A DNA stretch of 64,000 nt from Isoptericola peretonis. Lineage in GTDB: Bacteria > Actinomycetota > Actinomycetes > Actinomycetales > Cellulomonadaceae. Shown piece after piece: positions 8,584 to 16,475 of this stretch. Each line of letters opens with the position of its first letter. The first letter of the stretch is position 1. The notes under the pieces are model-generated. The model was given only the letters and a program-made list of their open reading frames with translations, did no database searches and was not told the DNA's origin. Where the stretch lies: assembly GCA_023241745.1 (NCBI GenBank), contig JALQCY010000001.1, positions 620,001 to 684,000 on the forward strand. Direction: 5' to 3'. Both the position numbers and the translations under genes were made by a program.

Positions 8584-10044
8584 ATGTCACGATCCGCATC
8601 CCCCCGTGCGGCGACCAGCCCTACCCGTCCCGAGGACGAGCGCCTGCCCCTCGGCGCCACCTTCGGGTACGGCTTCCAGCACGTCCTGACGATGTACGGC
8701 GGCATCATCGCGCCGCCGCTCATCGTGGGCGGCGCCGCCGGGCTCACCTCGACGGAGATCGGCACGCTCATCGCCGCCTCGCTCTTCATGGGCGGGCTGG
8801 CGACGATCCTGCAGACGGTCGGGATCAAGTTCTTCGGGTCCCAGCTCCCGCTCGTGCAGGGCGTGTCGTTCGCGGGCGTGTCGACGATGGTCGCCATCGT
8901 CGGGGGCGGCGGAGGGATCCCCGCCGTCCTCGGCGCGGTGCTCGTCGCGTCGGCGATCGGGTTCCTCATCACGCCGTTCTTCGCCCAGATCATCCGGTTC
9001 TTCCCGCCCGTGGTCACCGGTGTCGTCATCACGACGATCGGCCTGACCCTCATGCCCGTGGCGGCGAACTGGGCGATGGGCGGCAACGCGGAGGCCGCCG
9101 ACTACGGCTCCACCGGCAACATCGGGCTCGCCTTCCTCACGTTCGCCATCGTCATCCTGCTGTCGAAGGTGGGGTCCGGCGTCGTGTCGCGGCTGTCGAT
9201 CCTCATCGCGATCGTGGCGGGCACGCTGATCGCGCTCGCGATCGGGATGGCCGACTTCTCGAACGTGGGCGAAGGGCCGGTCTTCGCGTTCCCGACGCCG
9301 TTCAGCTTCGGCGCCCCGACGTTCGAGGTCGCCGCGATCGTCTCGATGCTGATCGTCATCCTCGTGACCCTCACGGAGACGACGGCGGACATCATCGCCG
9401 TCGGCGAGATCGTGGGCACCAAGGTGGACCGCAAGCGCATCGCGAACGGCCTGCGGGCCGACATGGCGTCGTCGGTCGTGTCGCCGGTCTTCGGCTCGTT
9501 CACCCAGTCCGCGTTCGCGCAGAACGTCGGCCTGGTCGCGATCACGGGCGTGAAGTCGCGCTTCGTCGTCTCGGCCGGCGGCGTGATCCTCGTCGTGCTG
9601 GGTCTCCTGCCCGTCCTGGGCCGGGTGGTCGCCGCCGTGCCCACGCCGGTGCTCGGCGGCGCCGGCGTGGTGCTGTTCGGGTCGGTGGCGGCGTCCGGCA
9701 TCCGCACGCTCGCCAAGGTGGACTACGCCAACTCGATGAACCTCGTCATCGTCGCCGCGTCGATCTCCTTCGGCATGATCCCCATCGCCAAGCCGGACTT
9801 CTACGACCAGTTCCCCACGTGGTTCGGCACCATCTTCCACTCGGGGATCAGCTCGGCCGCGCTCATGGCGATCCTGCTGAACATCCTGTTCAACCACCTC
9901 AAGGCCGGCACTCCCGAGAACCCGTCCGTCTTCGTCAAGGGCACCGCGAGCAAGGCCGTCGACGACGAGCAGCTCGACGACCTCGCCGACGACGGCGTCC
10001 TCAACCGGTCCACCGCCCGGCGCGACGAGACCACCTCCGGGTGA
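8584..10044 (+). CDS. NCS2-family purine/uracil permease
   Basis: 486-residue nucleobase:cation symporter-2. Features: FGYGFQHVLTMYGGIIAPPLI near the N-terminus (family QH motif), LPLVQGVSF, the signature ETTADIIAVGEI near residue 265, and SAFAQNVGLVAITGVKSR. About 14 hydrophobic segments and a hydrophilic acidic C-tail. It has a perfect AAGGAGGT ribosome site 6 nt before the ATG, suggesting high translation. Adjacent to the deaminase, it probably imports xanthine, urate or another purine for salvage. Confidence 0.92.
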   Translation: MSRSASPRAATSPTRPEDERLPLGATFGYGFQHVLTMYGGIIAPPLIVGGAAGLTSTEIGTLIAASLFMGGLATILQTVGIKFFGSQLPLVQGVSFAGVSTMVAIVGGGGGIPAVLGAVLVASAIGFLITPFFAQIIRFFPPVVTGVVITTIGLTLMPVAANWAMGGNAEAADYGSTGNIGLAFLTFAIVILLSKVGSGVVSRLSILIAIVAGTLIALAIGMADFSNVGEGPVFAFPTPFSFGAPTFEVAAIVSMLIVILVTLTETTADIIAVGEIVGTKVDRKRIANGLRADMASSVVSPVFGSFTQSAFAQNVGLVAITGVKSRFVVSAGGVILVVLGLLPVLGRVVAAVPTPVLGGAGVVLFGSVAASGIRTLAKVDYANSMNLVIVAASISFGMIPIAKPDFYDQFPTWFGTIFHSGISSAALMAILLNILFNHLKAGTPENPSVFVKGTASKAVDDEQLDDLADDGVLNRSTARRDETTSG

Positions 10045-10110
10045 CGTCGTCGCGGCGGTGCGCGAGACGTCGTACCGCACCGTGAGCGGGGCGTGGCGGC
10101 CGGCCGGGCG

Positions 10111-10116
10111 TACCCT
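10111..10116 (+). promoter_or_regulatory. Candidate leaderless -10 (TACCCT) for menF
   Basis: TACCCT ends 7 nt before the menF ATG at 10124; transcription would start at or beside the start codon. Confidence 0.5.
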
Positions 10117-10123
10117 GGAGCCG

Positions 10124-11536
10124 ATGTCCGCCACGCCCCTGCCGGCGCCGCGCCCCCTGGGGGGCACCACCACCGGCACCAGCCCCGATCCCGCGACCGA
10201 GCCCCTCGCGCTCCTGGTCCGCACCTCCCGGATCGACGACCTGCCCGGCGGGCTCACCGCCCTGATCGACGTGCTCCCGGACGCCCGCCCCCTGAGCTGG
10301 GTGCGGCGCGGGGACGGCATCGTCGGCTGGGGCGAGGCGCTGCGCTTCGACACCTTCGGCCCCGGCCGGTTCGCCGACGCCGAGGCCGCCTGGCAGGCCA
10401 CCCTGCAGCGCGCGGTGGTGCGCGACGAGGTCCGCCTGCCCGGCACGGGGCCCGTCGCGTTCGGCACGTTCGCCTTCGACGACGCCGGCCAGCTCGACGA
10501 CCAGGACGGTGACGACGTCGGCCCGGGTCGGCCCGACGGGTCGCTCGTGGTGCCCCGGGTCGTCGTGGGCCGTCGCGCCGGCGTCACCTGGATGACGACC
10601 ATCTCCCCGGGCGCGAGCCTCGACGCCGCGCCCGGCACCGCAGCGCTACGGCAGGCCCCGCGTTCCCCCGTCCCGGAGCCCGGCGACGTGCGGTTCACCG
10701 ACGGCGCCGTGGCCGCGGACGACTGGCCCGCCGTCGTGCGCGAGGGCGTGGCCCGCATCCAGTCGGGTGCGCTCGAGAAGGTGGTGCTGGCCCGCGACGT
10801 GCTCGCCACCACCGAGCACCCCCTGGACCCGCGCTGGCTGCTGCGCCGCCTCGCCGACCGTTACGAGGCGTGCTGGACCTTCTCGGTCTCCGGGATGGTC
10901 GGCGCCACCCCGGAGCTCCTGGTGCGCAGCGAGAAGGGGCTCGTCACCTCCCGGGTGCTGGCCGGCACCATCCGCCGCGAGGCGGGCATGTCCGACGACG
11001 ACGCGCTGCTGCACGCGGCGCAGCTCGCCCGCTCGTCCAAGGACCTCGAGGAGCACGAGTACGCCGTGCGCTCGGTGGCGGCGGCGCTCGAGCCGTTCTG
11101 CTCGTCGATGAACGTGCCCGACGCGCCCTTCGTGCTGCACCTGCCGAACGTCATGCACCTCGCGTCCGACGTCACCGGCGTCCTCGACCGCGGCACGGCC
11201 GGGGCGTCCCGGCCGCCGTCGTCGCTCACGCTGGCGGCCGCCCTGCACCCGTCGGCCGCCGTGTGCGGCACGCCGACCAACGTCGCCCGCGACCTCATCC
11301 GCCAGATCGAGGGCATGGACCGCTCCCGCTACGCGGGCCCCGTCGGCTGGGTGGGGGCCGACGGCGACGGTGAGTGGGGCATCGCCCTGCGCTCGGCGGA
11401 GCTGTCCCCCACCGACCCGCGGCACGTGCGGCTGTTCGCCGGCTGCGGCATCGTCGCCGCCTCCGACCCGGAGGCCGAGCTCGCCGAGTCCGAGGCGAAG
11501 CTGGTGCCCATGCGCTGGGCGCTCGGCGCCGACTGA
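10124..11536 (+). CDS. menF: Isochorismate synthase
   Basis: 470-residue chorismate-utilising enzyme that converts chorismate to isochorismate, the entry to menaquinone synthesis. The C-terminal domain shows GALEKVVLARDV, the GTIRR segment, KDLEEHEYAV, LHPSAAVCGTP and RYAGPVGWV, all family positions. The start at 10124 is chosen because a TANNNT hexamer lies 7 nt upstream and the first 22 codons of the longer frame lack coding character. A siderophore-type EntC role is the alternative, but the other men genes favour MenF. Confidence 0.93.
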   Translation: MSATPLPAPRPLGGTTTGTSPDPATEPLALLVRTSRIDDLPGGLTALIDVLPDARPLSWVRRGDGIVGWGEALRFDTFGPGRFADAEAAWQATLQRAVVRDEVRLPGTGPVAFGTFAFDDAGQLDDQDGDDVGPGRPDGSLVVPRVVVGRRAGVTWMTTISPGASLDAAPGTAALRQAPRSPVPEPGDVRFTDGAVAADDWPAVVREGVARIQSGALEKVVLARDVLATTEHPLDPRWLLRRLADRYEACWTFSVSGMVGATPELLVRSEKGLVTSRVLAGTIRREAGMSDDDALLHAAQLARSSKDLEEHEYAVRSVAAALEPFCSSMNVPDAPFVLHLPNVMHLASDVTGVLDRGTAGASRPPSSLTLAAALHPSAAVCGTPTNVARDLIRQIEGMDRSRYAGPVGWVGADGDGEWGIALRSAELSPTDPRHVRLFAGCGIVAASDPEAELAESEAKLVPMRWALGAD

Positions 11537-11538
11537 CA

Positions 11539-11567
11539 CCCGCACCCCCTCGCCGAGGTGGTGCGGG
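11539..11567. terminator. Short hairpin between convergent menF and the DUF6114 gene
   Basis: CCCGCACC (11539-11546) pairs with GGTGCGGG (11560-11567) across a 13-nt loop, directly after the menF stop and before the DUF6114 stop. Confidence 0.45.
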
Positions 11568-11570
11568 GGG

Positions 11571-13097
11571 CTACTCCTCCCAGACCTGCTCGCGGAACTC
11601 GGACCAGACCTGGGTGTCCGAGGTGGCCCCCATGAGGCCGATCCGGGCGTCCGTGAGGCCGAGCAGGATCTCGACCGGCGACGCGCCGGCCACGATCTTC
11701 TCCCCCAGCTCCGCCCAGTCGTCGCCGTCCGGCAGGTTCGCGTGGATGGAGGAGATGTACATCTGCGCGTTCCCCTCCATGGACACGGAGGCGGCGTCGG
11801 TGACGGTGCCGCCCAGCGTGCCGTCGTTGTCGGCGTAGGTCTTGAGCCAGAACCCGGGCACCTTCACGGAGTCCACGGAGATCCGCAGCGCGTCGCGCCG
11901 CGGGCCGTCGTTCGTGACCGGGACGTTGACCACGTCGATGCCGTTGAGGCCGGTGAGCGGCAGCTGCAGGTCGCGCGTCTCCAGCTCGCCGTCGAGCGAG
12001 AACACGTTCCCGTCCTCCTGCGTGCCGCAGTCCCCCGGCAGCGAGACGTTGATGTCGTACTCGCCGCCGAACGTGATTCGCGCGCAGGGGCCCAGCTCGA
12101 GCCGGAACTCCTTCTCCACGTCCTCCTGGGCCTGTTCCTCGGTCGGGGCGTCGGCGTCCTTCTCCTCGGCGGCCTTCTTCTCGTCGGCGCCCTGGCCGTT
12201 CGCGTCCTCGCCGTCGGTGGCGGCGCCGGTCGGGGCCTGCGGCTCCGCGTCCCCGCCCCCGGCGGTCCCGGCGTCGGGCGCCGCGTCCGTCCCGCCGTCG
12301 GCGCTCCCGGGGTCGCCGGCACCCTCCGACGCCGACGGCGAAGGGCTCGGCGCGGGCTCGGCGCCGCCGTCCTCGCCGCAGATCCACTCCAGCCAGCCCA
12401 GCGGGTCCCAGCAGTCCGACGCCGCCCGCACCTGCGTGGCGGGGGCGATGCCGGCCGCCTCCACCGCCGTCGTGCCGGTGCCGCCGAGCGCGACCACCGC
12501 GACCGCCGCGAGGACCGCCGCGTGCCGCCGGCCCGAGGCCGGTTCCCCGTCGAAGGGCAGGAGCTCGGCGAGGCCGACCTCCTCGCCCTCCGCCCGAGGG
12601 TCCGCCGGGACCGGCTCGGCCGGCTCCGACGCCGCCACGGGCCCCTCGGCGCCGTCCCCCGCTTCGGCCTCCGCGACCGCGGCGGAGGTGAGGTCCGGAA
12701 GCCACGACACGGCGAGGATGCCGCCGACGACGCCCAGGACCATGCCGACCCCGAACCCGCCGAGGTTGACGCCCAGCAGGGAGTACACGGCGATCGCGAG
12801 CGTGATGACGCCGTAGAACACCCGGAACTGCGGCTGCACCATGAGGAGCACGCCCAGCGCCACCAGCGCTACGGGAAGCAGCGTGGACTGCATACCCTCG
12901 ATGCCGAGCTGGATCTCGAAGCTGTCGAGCTGCAGCCGGCCGGAGAACCACAGCACCACGCCGGACAGGACCGTCAGCGTGCCGCCCCAGAACGGCCTGT
13001 CCCGCCGCCACGCGGCGAACCGCCGGCGACGGCTGTCCGGCCCCGCCGCGGGCTCCCCGGCGGGCGGCTCGGGGATCGGGGTGGTCTCGTCGCTCAC
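11571..13097 (-). CDS. DUF6114 membrane protein with long acidic linker and extracytoplasmic C-terminal domain
   Basis: 508 residues. The N-terminus has RRDRPFWGGTLTVLSGVVLWF and further hydrophobic segments to about residue 130, the DUF6114 pattern. A charged stretch leads to another hydrophobic segment (AAVLAAVAVVALGGTGTT, about 200-217), then a Pro/Ser/Glu/Asp-rich linker (240-320), then a predicted beta-rich domain of about 190 residues with a cysteine pair (GPCARITF and PGDCGTQ). GGAGGAG precedes the GTG. Downstream of and co-directional with the DUF6230 gene, as in streptomycetes where the two families are paired. Function unknown; the long C-terminal domain is unusual for DUF6114 as I know it. 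Confidence 0.75.
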   Translation of the reverse strand: MSDETTPIPEPPAGEPAAGPDSRRRRFAAWRRDRPFWGGTLTVLSGVVLWFSGRLQLDSFEIQLGIEGMQSTLLPVALVALGVLLMVQPQFRVFYGVITLAIAVYSLLGVNLGGFGVGMVLGVVGGILAVSWLPDLTSAAVAEAEAGDGAEGPVAASEPAEPVPADPRAEGEEVGLAELLPFDGEPASGRRHAAVLAAVAVVALGGTGTTAVEAAGIAPATQVRAASDCWDPLGWLEWICGEDGGAEPAPSPSPSASEGAGDPGSADGGTDAAPDAGTAGGGDAEPQAPTGAATDGEDANGQGADEKKAAEEKDADAPTEEQAQEDVEKEFRLELGPCARITFGGEYDINVSLPGDCGTQEDGNVFSLDGELETRDLQLPLTGLNGIDVVNVPVTNDGPRRDALRISVDSVKVPGFWLKTYADNDGTLGGTVTDAASVSMEGNAQMYISSIHANLPDGDDWAELGEKIVAGASPVEILLGLTDARIGLMGATSDTQVWSEFREQVWEE

Positions 13098-13125
13098 GGT
13101 CGTCTCCTCCCTGCCTCCGGAAGCC

Positions 13126-13716
13126 TCAGAAGCACTCGGTGCCGTCGGAGATCTTCAGGTGCAGGTCCGTGAGCTTGAAGACGGCCGCCGACGTGCTCGA
13201 CGAGACCTGCTTGAGGTTCTGGATGTCGATCGCGTCGGAGTCCATCGCGAAGTCGCCCTTGCTGCCGTGCGCCTTGGTGTTCACGGTCGAGGCGTCGACG
13301 CCGATGCGGATCGAGCTGAACGTCGCCGTGCCGCGCAGGTCGCTCATGCCGATCTGCAGGTCGGTCGCCTTGACCGGGTTCTTCGCGTCGGTGCCGGCGG
13401 AGATGAGCAGGCCCAGCGGCATGCCGGGGACCTTCACCGACTGGCAGAGGTTGTGCAGCGTCGCGTCCTTGATGTTGGCGATCGCGACGGGGTGCGACCT
13501 GCCGTCGGCGTCCTTCGCCTCACCGGCGTACTGCGAGAACCCGGTCCCCTCGAGCGAGTCGGCGGCGATCTTGAACTGCTGGCCCGAGATCGCCATCGAC
13601 ACCGGGACCGCCCCCTGGGCGACGCCGCCCATGAGGACACCGAGGACGGCGACGGTCGGGACGGCGGCGAGCACGGCACGGCCTCGCCGCGTGCGCGTCA
13701 GTGCGCTGAGCTTCAT
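13126..13716 (-). CDS. DUF6230-family secreted/anchored protein
   Basis: 196 residues. A basic start (MKLSALTRTRRGR) and a hydrophobic stretch (VLAAVPTVAVLGVLMGGVAQG) form a signal peptide or anchor, followed by VPVSMAISGQQFKIAADSLEG, the DUF6230 opening, and a beta-rich body with one C-terminal Cys. Homologues are sometimes mislabelled cholesterol esterase; no catalytic motif is visible. Transcribed with the DUF6114 gene and divergent from a TetR gene. Confidence 0.75.
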   Translation of the reverse strand: MKLSALTRTRRGRAVLAAVPTVAVLGVLMGGVAQGAVPVSMAISGQQFKIAADSLEGTGFSQYAGEAKDADGRSHPVAIANIKDATLHNLCQSVKVPGMPLGLLISAGTDAKNPVKATDLQIGMSDLRGTATFSSIRIGVDASTVNTKAHGSKGDFAMDSDAIDIQNLKQVSSSTSAAVFKLTDLHLKISDGTECF

Positions 13717-13748
13717 TTCCCCTCCACAGACGACATGGCGACCCCTGT

Positions 13749-13795
13749 GTCGCCGACGAGTGGCGACGGTACGCCCCTTACTGAGGCGCCGTCAA
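13749..13795 (-). promoter_or_regulatory. Promoter and overlapping inverted repeat for the DUF6230-DUF6114 operon
   Basis: On the minus strand TTGACG (13790-13795), an 18-nt spacer and TACCGT (13766-13771) form a good sigma-A promoter. Immediately downstream GTCGCC-N7-GGCGAC (13749-13767) overlaps the -10, a likely repressor site; the divergent TetR is the obvious candidate. Confidence 0.55.
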
Positions 13796-13857
13796 TAGGA
13801 TCGGTTGCCCGCGGCTCTTCACCCGCTCGACGGCGTCGTCACCTCGGGGAACGGCCA

Positions 13858-13863
13858 TATGCT
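13858..13863 (+). promoter_or_regulatory. Candidate leaderless -10 (TATGCT) for the TetR gene
   Basis: TATGCT ends 6 nt before the ATG at 13870. Confidence 0.45.
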
Positions 13864-13869
13864 CGGGTC

Positions 13870-14475
13870 ATGGCAGCCGCGCGACGCACCCGGATGAGCC
13901 CCGACGAACGCCGGCAGCAGCTCGTCGCGCTCGGCGTCGCCGCCCTCGCCGACCGCCCGCTGGAGGCCGTCACCGTAGAGGACCTCGCCGCACAGGCCGG
14001 CGTCTCCCCCGGCCTCGTGCACTACTACTTCGGGAACCGCCAGGGACTGCACTCCGCCATCGTGCGCACCGCTCGCGACGCGATGCTGCACGCCACCCAG
14101 CCGCGCCCCGAGCTGCCGCCGCGCGAACGCCTGCGCGACACGCTCGACCGGTTCGTGGAGTTCGTGCACGACCACGACGCCACCTTCTACTCCCTGGTGC
14201 GCGGCGCCGCGTCCGGCGACGAGGAGGTGCGTACGACCGTGCAGCACGCCCGCGACGTGCTCGCCGGGCACCTGCGCGACGCCTTCCAGGAGATCGGTGT
14301 GGCCGACGGCCCGCTGCTGGAGGTCGCGCTGCACGCCTGGATCTCGTTCGCCGAGCAGGCCCTCGTCGAGGCAGCGACCGACCCCCAGATCACCGCCTCG
14401 GACCTCGCCGACTTCCTCGAGCGCAGCGCCCTCGGCGTCCTCGCCGCCCTGCACCCCGTCGCCCAGCCGCACTGA
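13870..14475 (+). CDS. TetR-family transcriptional regulator
   Basis: 201 residues. The N-terminal helix-turn-helix is clear (VEDLAAQAGVSPGLVHYYFGNRQGL, about residues 37-60), followed by an all-alpha ligand-binding domain. It is divergent from the DUF6230-DUF6114 operon and probably controls it and itself. Ends at a strong GC-rich hairpin. Ligand unknown. Confidence 0.9.
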   Translation: MAAARRTRMSPDERRQQLVALGVAALADRPLEAVTVEDLAAQAGVSPGLVHYYFGNRQGLHSAIVRTARDAMLHATQPRPELPPRERLRDTLDRFVEFVHDHDATFYSLVRGAASGDEEVRTTVQHARDVLAGHLRDAFQEIGVADGPLLEVALHAWISFAEQALVEAATDPQITASDLADFLERSALGVLAALHPVAQPH

Positions 14476-14516
14476 CGGACGACCGGGGCACTGGTCTCGC
14501 CGACGGGCACGACGAA

Positions 14517-14563
14517 GCCCCGCGCCCCGCGACGGGGAGGGAGGTCGTCGCGGGGCGCGGGGC
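14517..14563. terminator. 18-bp perfect hairpin between convergent TetR and htrA
   Basis: GCCCCGCGCCCCGCGACG (14517-14534) is perfectly complementary to 14546-14563 with an 11-nt loop, between convergent stop codons. Confidence 0.8.
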
Positions 14564-14591
14564 CGGTCGGGCCGAACGGCTCGGCCGTGGC

Positions 14592-16379
14592 TCAGTTGTT
14601 GCCGCCACCGCCCTGGAGCAGGTCCTCGAGCCAGCCCGGCAGGTTGCCCGGGTCGGTCGAGTCGGAGCCGCCGTCCTGCCCCTGGCCGTCGCCCTGACCC
14701 TCCTGGCCGTCCTGACCGTTCTGGTCCTGACCGTCCTGACCGTCCTGGCCGTTCTGGTCGCCCTGGTCGCCCTGGTCGCCCTGGCCGCTCGGGGCCGACT
14801 CGTCGCGGACCGCGAGCGTGACGTCCACGGTCTGCGTCTTGTCGTCCCGGACGTAGGTCAGCGTGACCTTCTGGTCGGCCGCCTTCTCCCGGACGTACGC
14901 GGTGAGCGACTCGGCCCCGTTCACGGGGTCGTCGTCGATCGCGACGATCACGTCACCGGCACGAAGACCCGCCTCGGCGGCGGGCGAGCCGGACGACACC
15001 TCGATCACCTGGGCGCCGCGCCGCGTCACGCCGTCCGCCGACGCGGTGGCGTCCTGCATGGTCACGCCGAGGAAGGCGTGCTCCGCGGTGCCGTCGGCGA
15101 TGAGCTGGTCGGCGATGTTCGCCGCGAGGTTCACCGGGATGGCGAAGCCGAGGCCGATCGACCCGGACTGGCCGCCACTCATGCCGCTCGACATCGTGGC
15201 GATCGACGACGTGATGCCGATGACCTGCCCCTGCGCGTTGAACAGCGGGCCGCCCGAGTTGCCCGGGTTGATCGCGGCGTCGATCTGGATCGCGTTGGTG
15301 ACGACCTGCGTGCTGCCGTCCTCGCCCGACGCCGAGACCGGCCGGTCGAGCGCGGACACGATGCCCGTGGTGGCCGTGTTCGCGAGGCCGAGCGGGTTGC
15401 CGACGGCCAGGACCGCGTCGCCCACCGTGACCTCGTCGGCGTTGCCGAAGGACGCCGGCTTCAGGTCCTCCGGCGGGTCCTGGAGCTGCACGACGGCCAG
15501 GTCGGTCGTCGGGTCGGTGCCCACGATGGTCGCCTCGTACAGGCGCCCGTCGGACAGCGTGACCTGCACGGTGTCGTTCTGGGCCCCGGCCACGACGTGG
15601 TTGTTGGTGACGATGTGGCCCTTGTCGTCGTAGACGACGCCGGACCCCTCGGCGCCGCCGGACTGGCTCTGCACCTGGATCGCGACGACGGACGGGGCGA
15701 CGGCCGTCGTGACGGCCTCCCAGTCCGGGTTGCTGGACGTCGAGCTCTTCACCGGGGCCTCGTCGGCCTCGCGGGTGCTGCCCACGCTCGACAGCGACGA
15801 CGGCGAGCCCTCGTCGAACGCGCCGGTGGCCGCGGCCGTGCCGAGGCTCGCGAGCACCGCGGCGATCACGGCCGCGCTCGCCACCGGCACCCACACCGAC
15901 CGCTGCCGCTCGGTCCGGACGGCGCCCTCGGGCGCGCCGGGCCGTCCCGGCGTCGGGCCCGGGGCGTACGGGTTGCCCGGGCCACCGTGCCCGTACGGCT
16001 GACCGGCCTGCTGGTGCTGATGCGACGGGGGCTGCTGGTGGTACTGCTGCTGCGGCTGACCCTGCGGGTGCTGCTGCTGGGTGTAGTAGGGCGACCCGGG
16101 TGCCATCTGCCCGTAGCGCGGCTGCTGCGGGTGCTGCTGCTGCGGGTGCTGAGGCGGTGCCGGCGGCTGCTGGTGCGACGTCGGCAGCTGCTGGGTCGGC
16201 TGCACGGTGAGGTGCTGGGTGTCCTGCGCGCCCGGCTGGTCCGCGGCACGCTCGGCGCCGCCCGGCTGGTCGGCCGACCGCTCGGGCTGCCCTGCGGCGT
16301 CCTCGGCGGACCGGTTCTCGCTCCGGGTCGGCTCGTCGGCGCCCGACGGCTGCGGTGCGCCCTGGTTGTCGGTGCTCAT
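14592..16379 (-). CDS. HtrA/DegP-like membrane-anchored serine protease with PDZ domain
   Basis: 595 residues. A cytoplasmic, Gln/Pro-rich tail (1-160) precedes one membrane helix (about 163-187); the trypsin-like domain follows with His261 (TNNHVV), Asp293 (TTDLAVV) and Ser375 (NPGNSGGPLF), then a PDZ domain (about 435-525) and a tail of Gly-Gln-Asp repeats ending GGGGNN. Such proteases degrade or process misfolded extracytoplasmic proteins. GAGGAGGGCACC precedes the ATG. The C-terminal repeat is built from near-identical codons and is prone to length change. It lies between menD and the TetR gene without functional linkage. Confidence 0.93.
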   Translation of the reverse strand: MSTDNQGAPQPSGADEPTRSENRSAEDAAGQPERSADQPGGAERAADQPGAQDTQHLTVQPTQQLPTSHQQPPAPPQHPQQQHPQQPRYGQMAPGSPYYTQQQHPQGQPQQQYHQQPPSHQHQQAGQPYGHGGPGNPYAPGPTPGRPGAPEGAVRTERQRSVWVPVASAAVIAAVLASLGTAAATGAFDEGSPSSLSSVGSTREADEAPVKSSTSSNPDWEAVTTAVAPSVVAIQVQSQSGGAEGSGVVYDDKGHIVTNNHVVAGAQNDTVQVTLSDGRLYEATIVGTDPTTDLAVVQLQDPPEDLKPASFGNADEVTVGDAVLAVGNPLGLANTATTGIVSALDRPVSASGEDGSTQVVTNAIQIDAAINPGNSGGPLFNAQGQVIGITSSIATMSSGMSGGQSGSIGLGFAIPVNLAANIADQLIADGTAEHAFLGVTMQDATASADGVTRRGAQVIEVSSGSPAAEAGLRAGDVIVAIDDDPVNGAESLTAYVREKAADQKVTLTYVRDDKTQTVDVTLAVRDESAPSGQGDQGDQGDQNGQDGQDGQDQNGQDGQEGQGDGQGQDGGSDSTDPGNLPGWLEDLLQGGGGNN

Positions 16380-16400
16380 GGTGCCCTCCTCGATGTGTGC

Positions 16401-16426
16401 CCCCAGGAGACCACCCCACCCTGGGG
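16401..16426 (-). promoter_or_regulatory. Hairpin in the htrA 5' leader
   Basis: CCCCAGG and CCTGGGG (16401-16407, 16420-16426) can pair about 21 nt upstream of the htrA start, so the leader may fold. Confidence 0.3.
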
Positions 16427-16475
16427 CAGGCCTTGGCTCAACCTGAGAACTTCCTGCGAATCACGTCTCCCGAGG

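Noticed and set aside
14690..14790. Regularly spaced repeats resembling a small CRISPR or satellite
   Set aside because: They encode the Gly-Gln-Asp repeat tail of the HtrA protein and have no variable spacers.
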